Source of the DNA: Physcia stellaris
Taxonomy: Eukaryota; Ascomycota; Lecanoromycetes; Caliciales; Physciaceae
Assembly (NCBI GenBank): GCA_018902385.1
Contig: JABSSW010000018.1
Span: 434,001-498,000 of the forward strand
DNA: 64,000 bases
Reading direction: 5' to 3'
Below, piece by piece: positions 1-9,051 of the stretch (position 1 is the first letter of the stretch; each line of letters opens with the position of its first letter). The notes under the pieces were generated by a model. That model saw only the letters and a program-made list of their open reading frames with translations. It was not told where the DNA came from and ran no database searches. Made by a program: the position numbers and the translations under genes.

Positions 1-1544
1 GCCCAGCGGCTGTCGTAGTCTTGCTCGTGAGTCTTCTTCAGATACTCTTCGAAGTCCAACTTCTTCGTGATGTAGCGTAGAAGGTCCTCAGGCGACTGAG
101 GGTTCGTCATGCTGGCCAGTTTGCCGGTGGCTGTCAGTATGATACGTACCAAATTACCCAACCCTTGCTCCGCGGATTTCGATATCTTGACTCGAGATCC
201 TGCAGAGCCTTGTACAACATGACGTACGAGCTGCCATAAGGTCATTCGAGATGTTTCGGCAGTTTCGAGCAAAGACTTGACAGTGGCAGGCCCGATACCT
301 CTAGCCGGCACGTTGATAATCCGAGCTAGAGCATCGTTGTGATGTGGCTGATTTATGACTCGCAGGTAGTCAAGCAGGATCTTGATCTCGAGTCGATCGA
401 AAAATCTCTGCCCGCCGACCATTCTGTAGGGTATGCCGGCTTTGCCCATCGCAGCCTCAACCTGGCGTGACAAGGCGGCCGAACGAAGCAGGACGGCGAA
501 GTCGGAATGATCGAGCAGACGTCCGCTTAGCGTGATCACCCGTTCTATTTCCGAGACAACCCACAAGCCTTCAATCTCAGCTGTGGGTAGGCGACGAAGG
601 ACAGGTACAGTACCTGGACAGTGTGTAGGTAGTAAAGGGCGCGGAATCCTGGATTCGTCTTGCTCTATGACTTCTCGAGCCGCAAGTATGATCGCACCAG
701 AGGACCGGTAATTATCCTCGAGATGTATGACAAGGGTATCGGGGTATTGCGTCCGCATCCTCTTCAAGTTCTTTATCTCAGCGGATCTCCATCCGTAGAT
801 GCTCTGATCTGGATCGCCAACTGTTGTCACTCTCTTGTTCTTCCCTGCAAATAGCCGCATCAAATCGAATTGGACCACGTTCGTATCTTGGAATTCATCG
901 ATCAAGACCACCTCAACGTTGGAGACACATGCAGGATGTTGTCTCAACAGATCGACGCATCTGAGAAGGAGGTCGTCGTAATCAAGGAGATTCGACTGCT
1001 CAAGATGCTCTTGGTATGCCTGGAAGACGCGAATAAATTCCTGCTGATCCACATTCTTTTTCTGCCCCTCGGCTTTTTCCAAATCTTCGCAAGTGATCCC
1101 TTTTGATTTCGTGCTTGAAATGCGCGATTGAGCCTTCTTGGCATCGATCTGTAACCTATGCCTCTTGATGATGCGCTTGATAATACTGACGGTATCGGAG
1201 CTGTCCGCGATACCGAATCCACTGCGCAGGCCTATCAGGTGGCCATAACGGGCGAGGTATCTTCTGCAGACCGAATGGAAGGTACCAAGTATCAGCTTAG
1301 CCTCCATGCCATTGCCAATGAGCTTCGCTATCCTCTCCTTCATCTCTCGCGAGCTCTTGATTGTAAAGGTAAGACATAGTATGTTCCATGGTTTGTAGTT
1401 GTGATGTGAGAGGAGATACGCGACTCGTGAGGTAAGTGTTTTGGTTTTACCGGATCCAGGAGGAGCGAGTATCTGAAGGACAGCTGCCGGTGATGTGACT
1501 GCTGTGTGCTGAGCAGCGTTCAGCTGCGCGAGCATGCAATCCAT
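1..1544 (-). CDS. srs2: Srs2/UvrD-type ATP-dependent DNA helicase, 5' part
   Basis: Superfamily 1A 3'-5' DNA helicase. The Srs2 family removes Rad51 filaments and restrains recombination in the nucleus. The reading frame stays open over about 514 codons and runs off the left edge, so the C-terminal part is missing. Visible motifs are Walker A APPGSGKT at residues 27-34, motif Ia LCLTFTIKSSREMKER, LLDYDDLL, Walker B VLIDEFQDTN, and VGDPDQSIYGWRSAE, followed by the NYRS and VGGQRFFDRLEIK segments. The start MDCMLAQLNAAQ is chosen because fungal Srs2 proteins begin with a similar MDxxLxxLNxAQ just before Walker A. The frame is open further upstream (an ATG lies near 1718), so a longer N-terminus cannot be excluded. 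No intron is needed in the visible part. A RecQ or bacterial UvrD assignment is less likely given the DEFQDTN and GWRSAE forms. Confidence 0.9.
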   Translation of the reverse strand, partial: MDCMLAQLNAAQHTAVTSPAAVLQILAPPGSGKTKTLTSRVAYLLSHHNYKPWNILCLTFTIKSSREMKERIAKLIGNGMEAKLILGTFHSVCRRYLARYGHLIGLRSGFGIADSSDTVSIIKRIIKRHRLQIDAKKAQSRISSTKSKGITCEDLEKAEGQKKNVDQQEFIRVFQAYQEHLEQSNLLDYDDLLLRCVDLLRQHPACVSNVEVVLIDEFQDTNVVQFDLMRLFAGKNKRVTTVGDPDQSIYGWRSAEIKNLKRMRTQYPDTLVIHLEDNYRSSGAIILAAREVIEQDESRIPRPLLPTHCPGTVPVLRRLPTAEIEGLWVVSEIERVITLSGRLLDHSDFAVLLRSAALSRQVEAAMGKAGIPYRMVGGQRFFDRLEIKILLDYLRVINQPHHNDALARIINVPARGIGPATVKSLLETAETSRMTLWQLVRHVVQGSAGSRVKISKSAEQGLGNLVRIILTATGKLASMTNPQSPEDLLRYITKKLDFEEYLKKTHEQDYDSRW

Positions 1545-1660
1545 AAAGCATGAAGCGGGGTTCTTCGTCGATGCTTTGATGTTGATACACGGTAGCGACA
1601 CGTTGACACGTGATCTGCGATGCTGACTAAAAAGCCCGCCGCTGCTCACATGCCTCCCCC

Positions 1661-2280
1661 ATGAGTCTTCGATACATGTACCTTGGGAAGATGCTGAGTC
1701 CAAACGGATCAGCGTCATCACGAAAGCGACACCGTACTGTGAGCCGAGGTCTGGGTCAATCCGAGATTCTAGGGATCTCACCTTCCTGTCATACCTCCGT
1801 ACAAATGCAGTCAGACTACGACATCGAAGAATCACTAGCTTTGGAAATTGAAGTCCCATACGATAGTAAGATCTCGAGTGAGGAACCGCTTTCCAAGGTA
1901 GCTCGATAAGCAGCAGGGTGAGTCCCCCGTTCTACACGTCTTCTAGCTCTACCAAAATAAAACATAAGCAAGTAGGACTCCTAAGTTGTTCTCTAGTCAA
2001 TCCCAGCTATCTGCTTCGGCCTAGTGAGCTTCAGGCAAACCATCTCAACCAAAAGAGCAATTGTGATGATCACCTTAAACGCCGCCGGTATGAAGCTTCG
2101 CTTATCCTGAGCACCAGTCGCAGCCTTCTCAGTCACCTCTACGAGTGCGACACGGGTTGTGTTGAGGGTAAAGGCGACGCGAATGAAGATGTCCGCGCTT
2201 TTGCCTTAGACATGATGCCCAAAGGTTGTGACATACTACATCTTATTCGAGCTGATCAAGGAGACGTGATTGAATCTTGA
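1661..2280 (+). CDS. Possible two-exon hypothetical protein
   Basis: Divergent to the Srs2-type gene, with about 116 bp between the two starts. An open frame from ATG 1661 reaches 1897. A donor GTAGCT at 1898 could join an acceptor at 1968 and continue in a second open frame to the stop at 2280, giving about 183 residues. The predicted protein is polar, with no signal peptide, membrane segment or recognised domain. The acceptor lacks a good pyrimidine tract and the composition is not strongly coding-like, so this may be a chance pairing of open frames. No function is proposed. Confidence 0.2.
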
Positions 2281-2463
2281 TTGCGTCCTGTTGTGTCTCT
2301 CCATTGCAAGCGGTTTCATTCTGAGACATGTAAGAAACTCAGCGGCGAGCTTTGCGTCAGTAATGTGCTCTCTCTCTCGCAACGCGCATACCCTCAAACA
2401 TTTCTTAAGCCTGGGAAGTCATCGATGTAATTAAACTCTGGGGCAATATGCTGTGAAGACCCT

Positions 2464-4201
2464 TCAAGATACGCACAATGGCTCTCTGTGACGTTCTCGA
2501 TCTTTGCGTACACGCTGTTTGTGATCATGAAAAGCATTTTCTGACTTCAAAGTCGTCGCTTCTTTGTTATTGGGACGCTCCAGTGCGGCAAGATTCGTTT
2601 CATCCTTTGGGCTTGGCCCTGGGTTCGTCAGGTTATTTCGCAGTTCCCCGCTGTGAACGATAGGCCCGTCATTGAGACGACTGTCTCCGAGCTGTATTTC
2701 TGGCCAAGGAATGGAAATGAATCTATCATTCAAATGTTTCTGAACATCCTTAGGCTTTCCATCAGGCTTTGCCTCATTTTCGTCATTTAGTCTCACTTTC
2801 ACGTTGGATATGGAGGCTTCTCTGCCACTTGCAAACTCATGATCCTTTGTCGTGGCAAAAGTATCTAGCAGCGACGCCACCGGATCCACAGGCTGTAGGA
2901 TGAATCAGTAAATGAGTGTCATTACAGTGCGACAAAGCTGAATCGTCTAGAGACGGCATTAGGTGGAATGAGTTACTCACAGGCGTGTTCTCCAGTAGCG
3001 AGCTTACGAGCACAGCACTCTCGATCCTAGCGCGTTTGTCTTTTGGGAGTAAAGCCTCATCGCTGTCGACAAAGCATTGGCTTCGAGTACGTTTTCTAGT
3101 ACGTACTCGGGTCTCATGTTCCTTCTCTACTTCTTTGGCTTGGACATCATGAGACCTGGAAAACTTCTTGACTTTCGGAGAAACTTGAATCTTAGCGGCT
3201 TTTTTGATGTTGGGAGTATCCTGGACAATGTGAGGGCTCTGTGATTCTACCGGCTGGAATTTGAGCGGTGTGACTTCTACGTCTTCAGTAGGCTTCCAAT
3301 GGCGCACACGTTTAGGCCCGACGTGTGCATACCCAGCATCTTCAGGGGTATCCTCGGTTCGGGCACGTTTTCCAATGTGTTGTCTCGTGAGCACGTTGGC
3401 TTGCGTACTGCTTGTCTTAGGTGCTGAGGAGGCTTTATGCTCCAATCTACCACCAGCATCTTCAATGTTTCTGTTGGTGATTTGCTTAATGTCAGCCCGC
3501 TCGTCGAGCTTGTGTGGACTAGACATAGTTTTAACGCTCTTTTCATTCGGTTGAATCTAACCATATATCAGCATGTTTCACAAGCAGAAGAGGACACTAC
3601 GAATACATTTTCACGATCAATTGCTGGGTGGAGACGATTCTTTGTTCGCCGTTTGGTTTTCTCGACGCGCTCACAATTTGGTTTCAGAGCGGGCTTGAGA
3701 GACCAAACCCCACCCAGTTTTGTATTTATTTGCTTGGGCTCCTTTTCACGCAAGGCGTCTGGATTACTCTTTCAGAGGCATGATGTTAGCTTGGACGCAA
3801 GAACACGACACGGAAACAATTACCACAGGACTCTTTGAGAGTTCTTCATGTACTTCCTGGACCACATGTTCCTCTATCTCTCCGTCTTCGAGAGGTTCGC
3901 GAGATGACTCTGAAGGTGATGCTGCAGCCGCTTCCTGTTTTGTTCAAAATATAGTCAGCCTATTTTCCCTATTTGAGTAGTCAGACGGGCGGACAAACCG
4001 TTGCTTCTTGTTTTGCCTTAAAGGGTCGAAACACGTCAGTATTAAATAGTAGTCACATCATTGTTTTAGGATGTGTACCAATCGTGCGAGTCTGGCTTTG
4101 TTCCTCTTGATCCTCTCGTTCTCCTCTTGCCGTGCCGCTCTCTCTATCTTGTACGCTATAAGGGAAGAGCTCTCTTGCCTTGGAGGTCTAGTTGAAGACA
4201 T
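2464..4201 (-). CDS. Charged nuclear-type hypothetical protein, six exons
   Basis: Six minus-strand exons join in one frame: 4201-4079, 4016-3999, 3934-3824, 3768-3607, 3556-2981 and 2892-2464, giving about 472 residues. Every intron is in phase 0, and several have a clear CTAAC or CTGAC/CTGAT branch point. The 18 nt second exon is small enough to be missed by gene finders. The N-terminus is a charged helix (YKIERAARQEENERIKRNK) with possible coiled-coil character, followed by an Ala/Ser/Glu-rich stretch. The rest is low-complexity, with Lys/Arg clusters such as KRTRS and GKRAR that look like nuclear localisation signals. There is no signal peptide or membrane segment. I do not recognise the family; a weak N-terminal resemblance to chromatin-associated proteins with an E-R-NI-N-LL helix is the only hint. 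Its promoter side carries a tandem duplication. Confidence 0.6.
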
Positions 4202-4210
4202 GTTGATCTT

Positions 4211-4500
4211 CGTTCCGATGACTGCATCAGTGTTTAGCGTACTTCATATGGGATCCTCAAGTTACAGGATCAAGACTGACTCAGAAGCTAGTCTTAAAAA
4301 GCTAGACGGGGTTGCACAAGTTTGATGTTGAAGGCGAACAATAGGTTCACGGGCAAAATACTCGTTTCGATGACTGCATGAGTGTTTAGCGTAATTTGTA
4401 TGGAGTCATTAGGTGAGAGAGCAAGACTGACTCAGAGGCTACTCTAAGAAATTTAGATGTGCGTGCACAAGTCTGGTGTTGAAAGTGAGAATGTATTCAC
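4211..4500. repeat. Tandem direct duplication, two ~140 bp units
   Basis: The segment 4211-4350, starting CGTTCCGATGACTGCAT, is repeated in the same orientation at 4363-4500 (CGTTTCGATGACTGCAT). Matching blocks run along the whole unit (AGTGTTTAGCGTA, CAAGACTGACTCAGA, GTGCACAAGT-like, TATTCAC or AGGTTCAC at the end), with about 20% divergence and small gaps. The first unit begins 10 bp upstream of the minus-strand start at 4201, so the duplication occupies the presumed promoter and 5' leader of that gene. Confidence 0.8.
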
Positions 4501-5197
4501 AACATTACGGCAGTGGGGGAAATAGTGCAGGAAGTTTGGGGAAGTTGAATCGCGAGCAGAGGAGCTTTCAAATAGGTAGAGAAAATATTACGCCGCTAGC
4601 GCGGCTTTCGAGTGTCAATTTCTATTTGACATTTGACAGTGGGTAGCCTTTGACACCAAAACTCGGCTGTTGAGGTTCGCCATATTCACCATGGGTCGAC
4701 GGCGGTGGCGGGGCGCGAGTAGAATAACACTCAGAAGTCTCACTCTGCACGGAGGTGAAGTGCTACGATAGCAGTATGCTTGATACCACACATGGGCACT
4801 GCTCGATGCATAGGGGGCTCGAGACGTGATAGTTCGGAGACATCATGAAGAGTAATGTTGTTTGAGGGCGTTCAGTCAACATGGACAGTTCCTATACCAA
4901 TTCTTATTGTAATGCATTGGAGGAAAGAGATGATGAAGATGCCGATGCTAGATTGATATCAAATCTATGGAGGGCGACGTGAGCTCTATATGGCGTGTGG
5001 TAGCATAGTTCTGCATATATTCATCAACAAACTCAAGAATTGTATGAAGTATGCATTGGCTATATATAGTATAGGGCGATGTTTACTCATGAGGCTCGAA
5101 ATTTTGAAGAGTAGTCTAATCCGACAATCCAGGCTTCTTCCATCCTTCGTGCAGTGGAGGAGGCCTGTTGCGTCTGCCATATGTTTAGTAGGATGTA
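4501..5197. other. Intergenic, no gene seen
   Basis: Short open frames only, none with coding character. A GC-rich clump near 4590-4605 (GCCGCTAGCGCGGC) is palindromic. Nothing else is supported up to the MITE at 5198. Confidence 0.5.
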
Positions 5198-5412
5198 TCC
5201 CACGGTCTGGTAATAAGTGGTGCTAATTTTTAGGATACACCGACAGATCTACGATTACCGGCTTGGGGCGGAATCAGAAGATGAATGTTGTCTTCATGTC
5301 ATTTTCATATCGTCCGCATATGCTTTGTGCCAAACACGGATAAGCGTGTTATCATGTTGGGTGTATCGGTGGCGACGCATGGGGAGGTAAGATAGCATCA
5401 CACCAGACCCAT
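5198..5412. mobile_element. MITE family A, copy 1 (TA target site)
   Basis: A ~215 bp non-coding element starting TCCCACGGTCTGGT next to a TA. It shares roughly 85-90% identity over its length with a second copy at 54626-54831. The shared interior includes GGATACACCGACAGATCTAC and TGCTTTGTGCCAAACACG. In the better-preserved second copy the ends form an inverted repeat; here the right end (CCAGACCCATCA) has diverged. The size, lack of coding and TA flank fit a Tc1/mariner-type miniature inverted-repeat element. Confidence 0.75.
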
Positions 5413-5689
5413 CATTGATATTTTGGATTCACCTATGGCTAGGTCTAAGACGTATCTTTACTTCGTTCCGCAATACCTCGTAATCGTATTTCATGGCTTC
5501 GATCCCGATTTCAGAATCAAAGCTGTACGAGGCTTCGGTCTCCGTTTAGTCCGTTTGACTTGGTGTTGATCATTCAACATCTGTAGTACATGGCAGGTCG
5601 ACGGACTGTTCAGAGTGATCCTCCCTTGTCTCACTCTCCGTGCCCTCTCCCCGGTCATGACCAGTGACTGATTCTTCGGCCTCAACTTC

Positions 5690-6493
5690 CTAATTCTCCG
5701 CCCTTTCTTCTTGATCGCCATTGGCATTCCCCTCTTCGGCTCTCGGGGTGATCACTGTTGGACGCCTGTAATCGATGTCGCAATATCTTTCAAAACCATA
5801 CACCTCAACTAGAAGAGTGCGCTCAGCTTGAGTCTCGAGTCCAAAAAATGTAACGACTGGTCTGCCGTGCACAAATGAAGAGTCTTCACGCCGCAAACTC
5901 TCCAGAAGCCTACGTATTGGCGCACTCTCAAAAAGTGATACACGACAGCATCCTACAGGACAACTCAGCCTGCCGAAGTTCACACGTACGGTTCGCGCAT
6001 AGGGCAAATCCTCCAGCAGTAGTTCGACTTTGTCATTCCAGGCAGCGAGCACCTCTCTTAAATATTTATTGTGCATATATCGCCACCGCTGGTCCCGTTT
6101 CTCGTCCTCAGTAAGTGTTGTATTCGGGCCAAACAGATCATCATCAGATTGAGAATGAAGTCCGCTGGCGGTCAACATTCGGTTGACGCGTGGACCGTCC
6201 TCATCAGTGAAAGAAAGCTGAAGGTGTTCGAAAAACCACGGTTCCACCTTATGAAATAATGTTCGCTTTTTTGCTAGGGCAACTTGCCACTGGTTTTTGA
6301 GATAGAAGACCGGGCGAGCCTCAGCACGTATTTGCTTACATACCGAGAGCAGCGCCAGGGTCGGAAACGCTCCACCCCAATTGGTAGCCCTTTGATAACT
6401 CTGAGGATGGGATATTATGAATGTTGTCGTGAAAAGGCACAACGTGTAAATTGTGTCACGAATCTCGCGTGGAAGCGAGAGAAAGGGAAACAT
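5690..6493 (-). CDS. F-box-like (LPREIRD) protein, paralogue 1
   Basis: A 267-residue intronless protein beginning MFPFLSLPREIRDTIYTLCL, the F-box-like motif common in large fungal families thought to act as substrate receptors or adaptors. Residues about 45-70 carry LLSVCKQIRAEARPVFY, the usual second helix pair. A shared CPVGCCR motif lies near residue 180, followed by a short acidic/Ala-rich tail. It is clearly paralogous to the gene at 12585-13541 and the broken copy at 7851-8705: the order LPRE(I/V)RD, A(E/G)xxPx(F/L)Y, WQ, CPxGCCR is the same. F-box function in an SCF complex is inferred from the motif; no C-terminal repeat domain is visible. The three copies lie on both sides of the USP-like gene. 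Confidence 0.75.
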   Translation of the reverse strand: MFPFLSLPREIRDTIYTLCLFTTTFIISHPQSYQRATNWGGAFPTLALLSVCKQIRAEARPVFYLKNQWQVALAKKRTLFHKVEPWFFEHLQLSFTDEDGPRVNRMLTASGLHSQSDDDLFGPNTTLTEDEKRDQRWRYMHNKYLREVLAAWNDKVELLLEDLPYARTVRVNFGRLSCPVGCCRVSLFESAPIRRLLESLRREDSSFVHGRPVVTFFGLETQAERTLLVEVYGFERYCDIDYRRPTVITPRAEEGNANGDQEERAEN

Positions 6494-7850
6494 GGTCGTC
6501 GATCGAGTCGCCGATGGCGTTCAGACTGTAGTATCCCGCAAAGCCTCCACGGGGCGTTGAATCCGACCTTCAAGAATTCAAAGTGGGAAAATTTGCTAAA
6601 ATAGACAGTTGTAGAATACATGCGTGAGGATAATACCAAGTATAGAGATATATATATATGAGAAGAAAAGAAAAGTGCTAAGAAGTATCGACCTCTTTAC
6701 AAATCTTAACACGAGGGTCTACATCAAGATGAAACAGACTAATTAGACTGCAAAAAAGGGTTGGAACACATGAATGTAATAAAAGTCACTGTACGTGTCT
6801 AACATATACGCCGCTTAATCCTGCACATGTGTTAGTCGTAATCAACCAATCTATCTGCATTTGACACTGGGAACTCTTCACAAATTTTCCCTAGACATCA
6901 CCTGGTGTGTTGCACTTGATTTCCATTTTGAAATCAACTAAAGCGCCACTAAACATTAAGTAAGTTAAGCGGATGGACAGACATTGTGCAGAGAAACGCA
7001 ATTCTCAACAGCAAAAAAGAGCGCCCCCGAAGTGGAGAAAACCTCGACTCGGCGTGGAGGGTGGTTTGAATACGGTAGTGATATCTTCGCCTGGGTCAAC
7101 CATTAACCGACACTTCATGATTTAGTATGGATGGGAAGTTCCGTAGGATTCACTCGCTCGAAACCTGCCGAGTTGGGAGAAACCTTATTGCCAAAGCGAC
7201 TTTTATGTGCAAATCACCGTCTGCAATCCGAGTTTGAGCAATCATGATCTCATCTAAGACATCTTATTCCCGCACTCGTGTTTGTTAGAGGCGAGTAGGG
7301 AGTAAGATACTCCGTATTTGCTGGAGAGAAGTTTCCGCATATTATTCGTATTATTAAGCGGACCAGTAACTTATTGCTTATGTAATCAGCTCCATGTCCT
7401 TGGCGGAAATCGTCATCGTTGGGTCAGTCCAAAAGTTTGCCTTGTGACCTCGAACCTTTCTAACTATCTCTTTAAACTAATGTTGTTATTTCAAACAGCC
7501 CTCCTTGTTTGGAAACGATAATCTAATGTCTACCCAGTCAGGTGTTCTAGGCTGCTGTGAGTCTATGACGTTTATGTGGTCGCTTTGCTATCGTAGCCTG
7601 TATTCGAATGACTGAAATGACATCCTCATATCATCGCAATCACCAAGAACAAGAGATGCAGCAAACCATGCGCGATCGACATCTTCGTCGTAGCCTTCCT
7701 CTTTGTTTTTTTGATACACTTAATTTCCTTACTCAAACAACTTAGCCTCCAGTATCCACATCATGGCCTTTGCCAATGCCATCCTCTTACGCGTCTTTTG
7801 GGTCCGTTGCAGAGCTAAAGAATCGAGCCTCCATTCCTCATGTACTTTTT
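6494..7850. other. Intergenic, no gene seen
   Basis: About 1.36 kb with frequent stops in all frames. It holds a short (AT)n tract near 6648-6660. No recognisable coding remnant or structured repeat was found. Confidence 0.5.
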
Positions 7851-8705
7851 TTAAAAGCCGTAATTTCGGCAGATGATCTGGTATTCCTCTTTGCTCTTAA
7901 CGCGATCGAAAGGAACTTTCGTTTGCTGATGGCGAGAATGCTTTCTATGCTTTGGCAAGCATCCAATACACCTCTCAACTGAGTGCGCTTGGAACATTCG
8001 ACGACCGCAGCAGCCCGAAAGGCAATAGCAATTACTAAAATGTACTCTGAAGTTTCCCATTTCCTTCATCTTTCGTAGCAGGCTGACTCTTGCATGCCAG
8101 GTACGGAGCAATATTTGATAGGTCAAATTGTGTATCTCAGTTGCACGCCACTGTCTCTTCTCCTCCTCTGTCATTGTTGCTCCTGAAGTGGGTAGTCCTT
8201 TCTCGAGTCGAGCATGGATCTGGGCAGCCATGGATGATGTTTGGGTCCTTGGCATCGGGACATCATTGCCGCTGAATTTGATCACGACGTGTTTGTATAA
8301 ACCACATTCCATGAGTTGTAAAAGATTAGGATATGTCTCGGAATCCAAACTGAATATAGGTCGATGCTCAATCTACCATTCATTATTGCTGTATAGAATG
8401 GGATGAGCTCCTGCGCGGACTTTCTTATTCATACTCGGAATGGCGGTTGACGGCCTTGGTCCTCTAAATTTCAATTCGTGGGCTGTTGGATATGGGATGA
8501 TTTCGTAGTCAACCTCGAAAGAAAAGCGGTAAATCATGTCCCGTATCTCCCTTGCCAGTCCATTAACTCTGCTTTCAGGGCGGATAACATTTCCATTGGG
8601 AGGGCCACGTTCCAAAGGTATCGTGTTCAACTGTATCGATTGAGTGAGCACCACTCTTTGGGCGCTAACACGCTGTGGTATTTGAGGTGGCTTATCAGGT
8701 TTCAA
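7851..8705 (-). pseudogene. F-box-like paralogue 2, interrupted by an in-frame stop
   Basis: One minus-strand frame covers the same architecture as the paralogues: LAREIRDMIYRF near the N-terminus, HPILYSNNEW, KHVVIKFSGND, TMTEEEKRQW, and SGCCG in place of CPxGCCR. Codon 111 is TAG exactly where both intact paralogues have Gln after NxW (8375-8373). This is the single C-to-T change expected from CAG. The frame then continues another 165 codons, so decay is recent or a shortened product is made. The C-terminus ends early relative to 12585-13541, next to an A-rich run. The unusual N-terminal extension of about 45 residues before the motif has no counterpart in the other copies. Confidence 0.75.
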
Positions 8706-9051
8706 ACAGCTACAGTTGGAGCAAAATGTCTGCGGTCAATTAGTCAGGTTCAGTACTTCAACAAGGCTCACGCGTGATCAGAAAATTTCTGAACACAGAG
8801 TAGGAAGACATTCTCTCTTCTGGGTGTCAGAGATATCGGAATTACTGACACAAGTCAAACATGACACATCACAATGATGACTTGATGGATTCTTTAGCTC
8901 GTATCGTTCGTGTATTGCTTAATATCTTTCTACTTTGTAACCACCTTCTGGCGCTGTCAAGGAAACGCAATTTTTACATTTTTACTTTTCTTACCGTGAC
9001 CTGGTGGTTTCATATTGAAACGCAGCAATTCTTGACACGAATAAATCAATC
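8706..9051. other. Intergenic, promoter side of the USP-like gene
   Basis: About 350 bp separating the broken F-box-like copy from the USP-like gene. Short open frames only; no clear regulatory motif is claimed. Confidence 0.4.
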
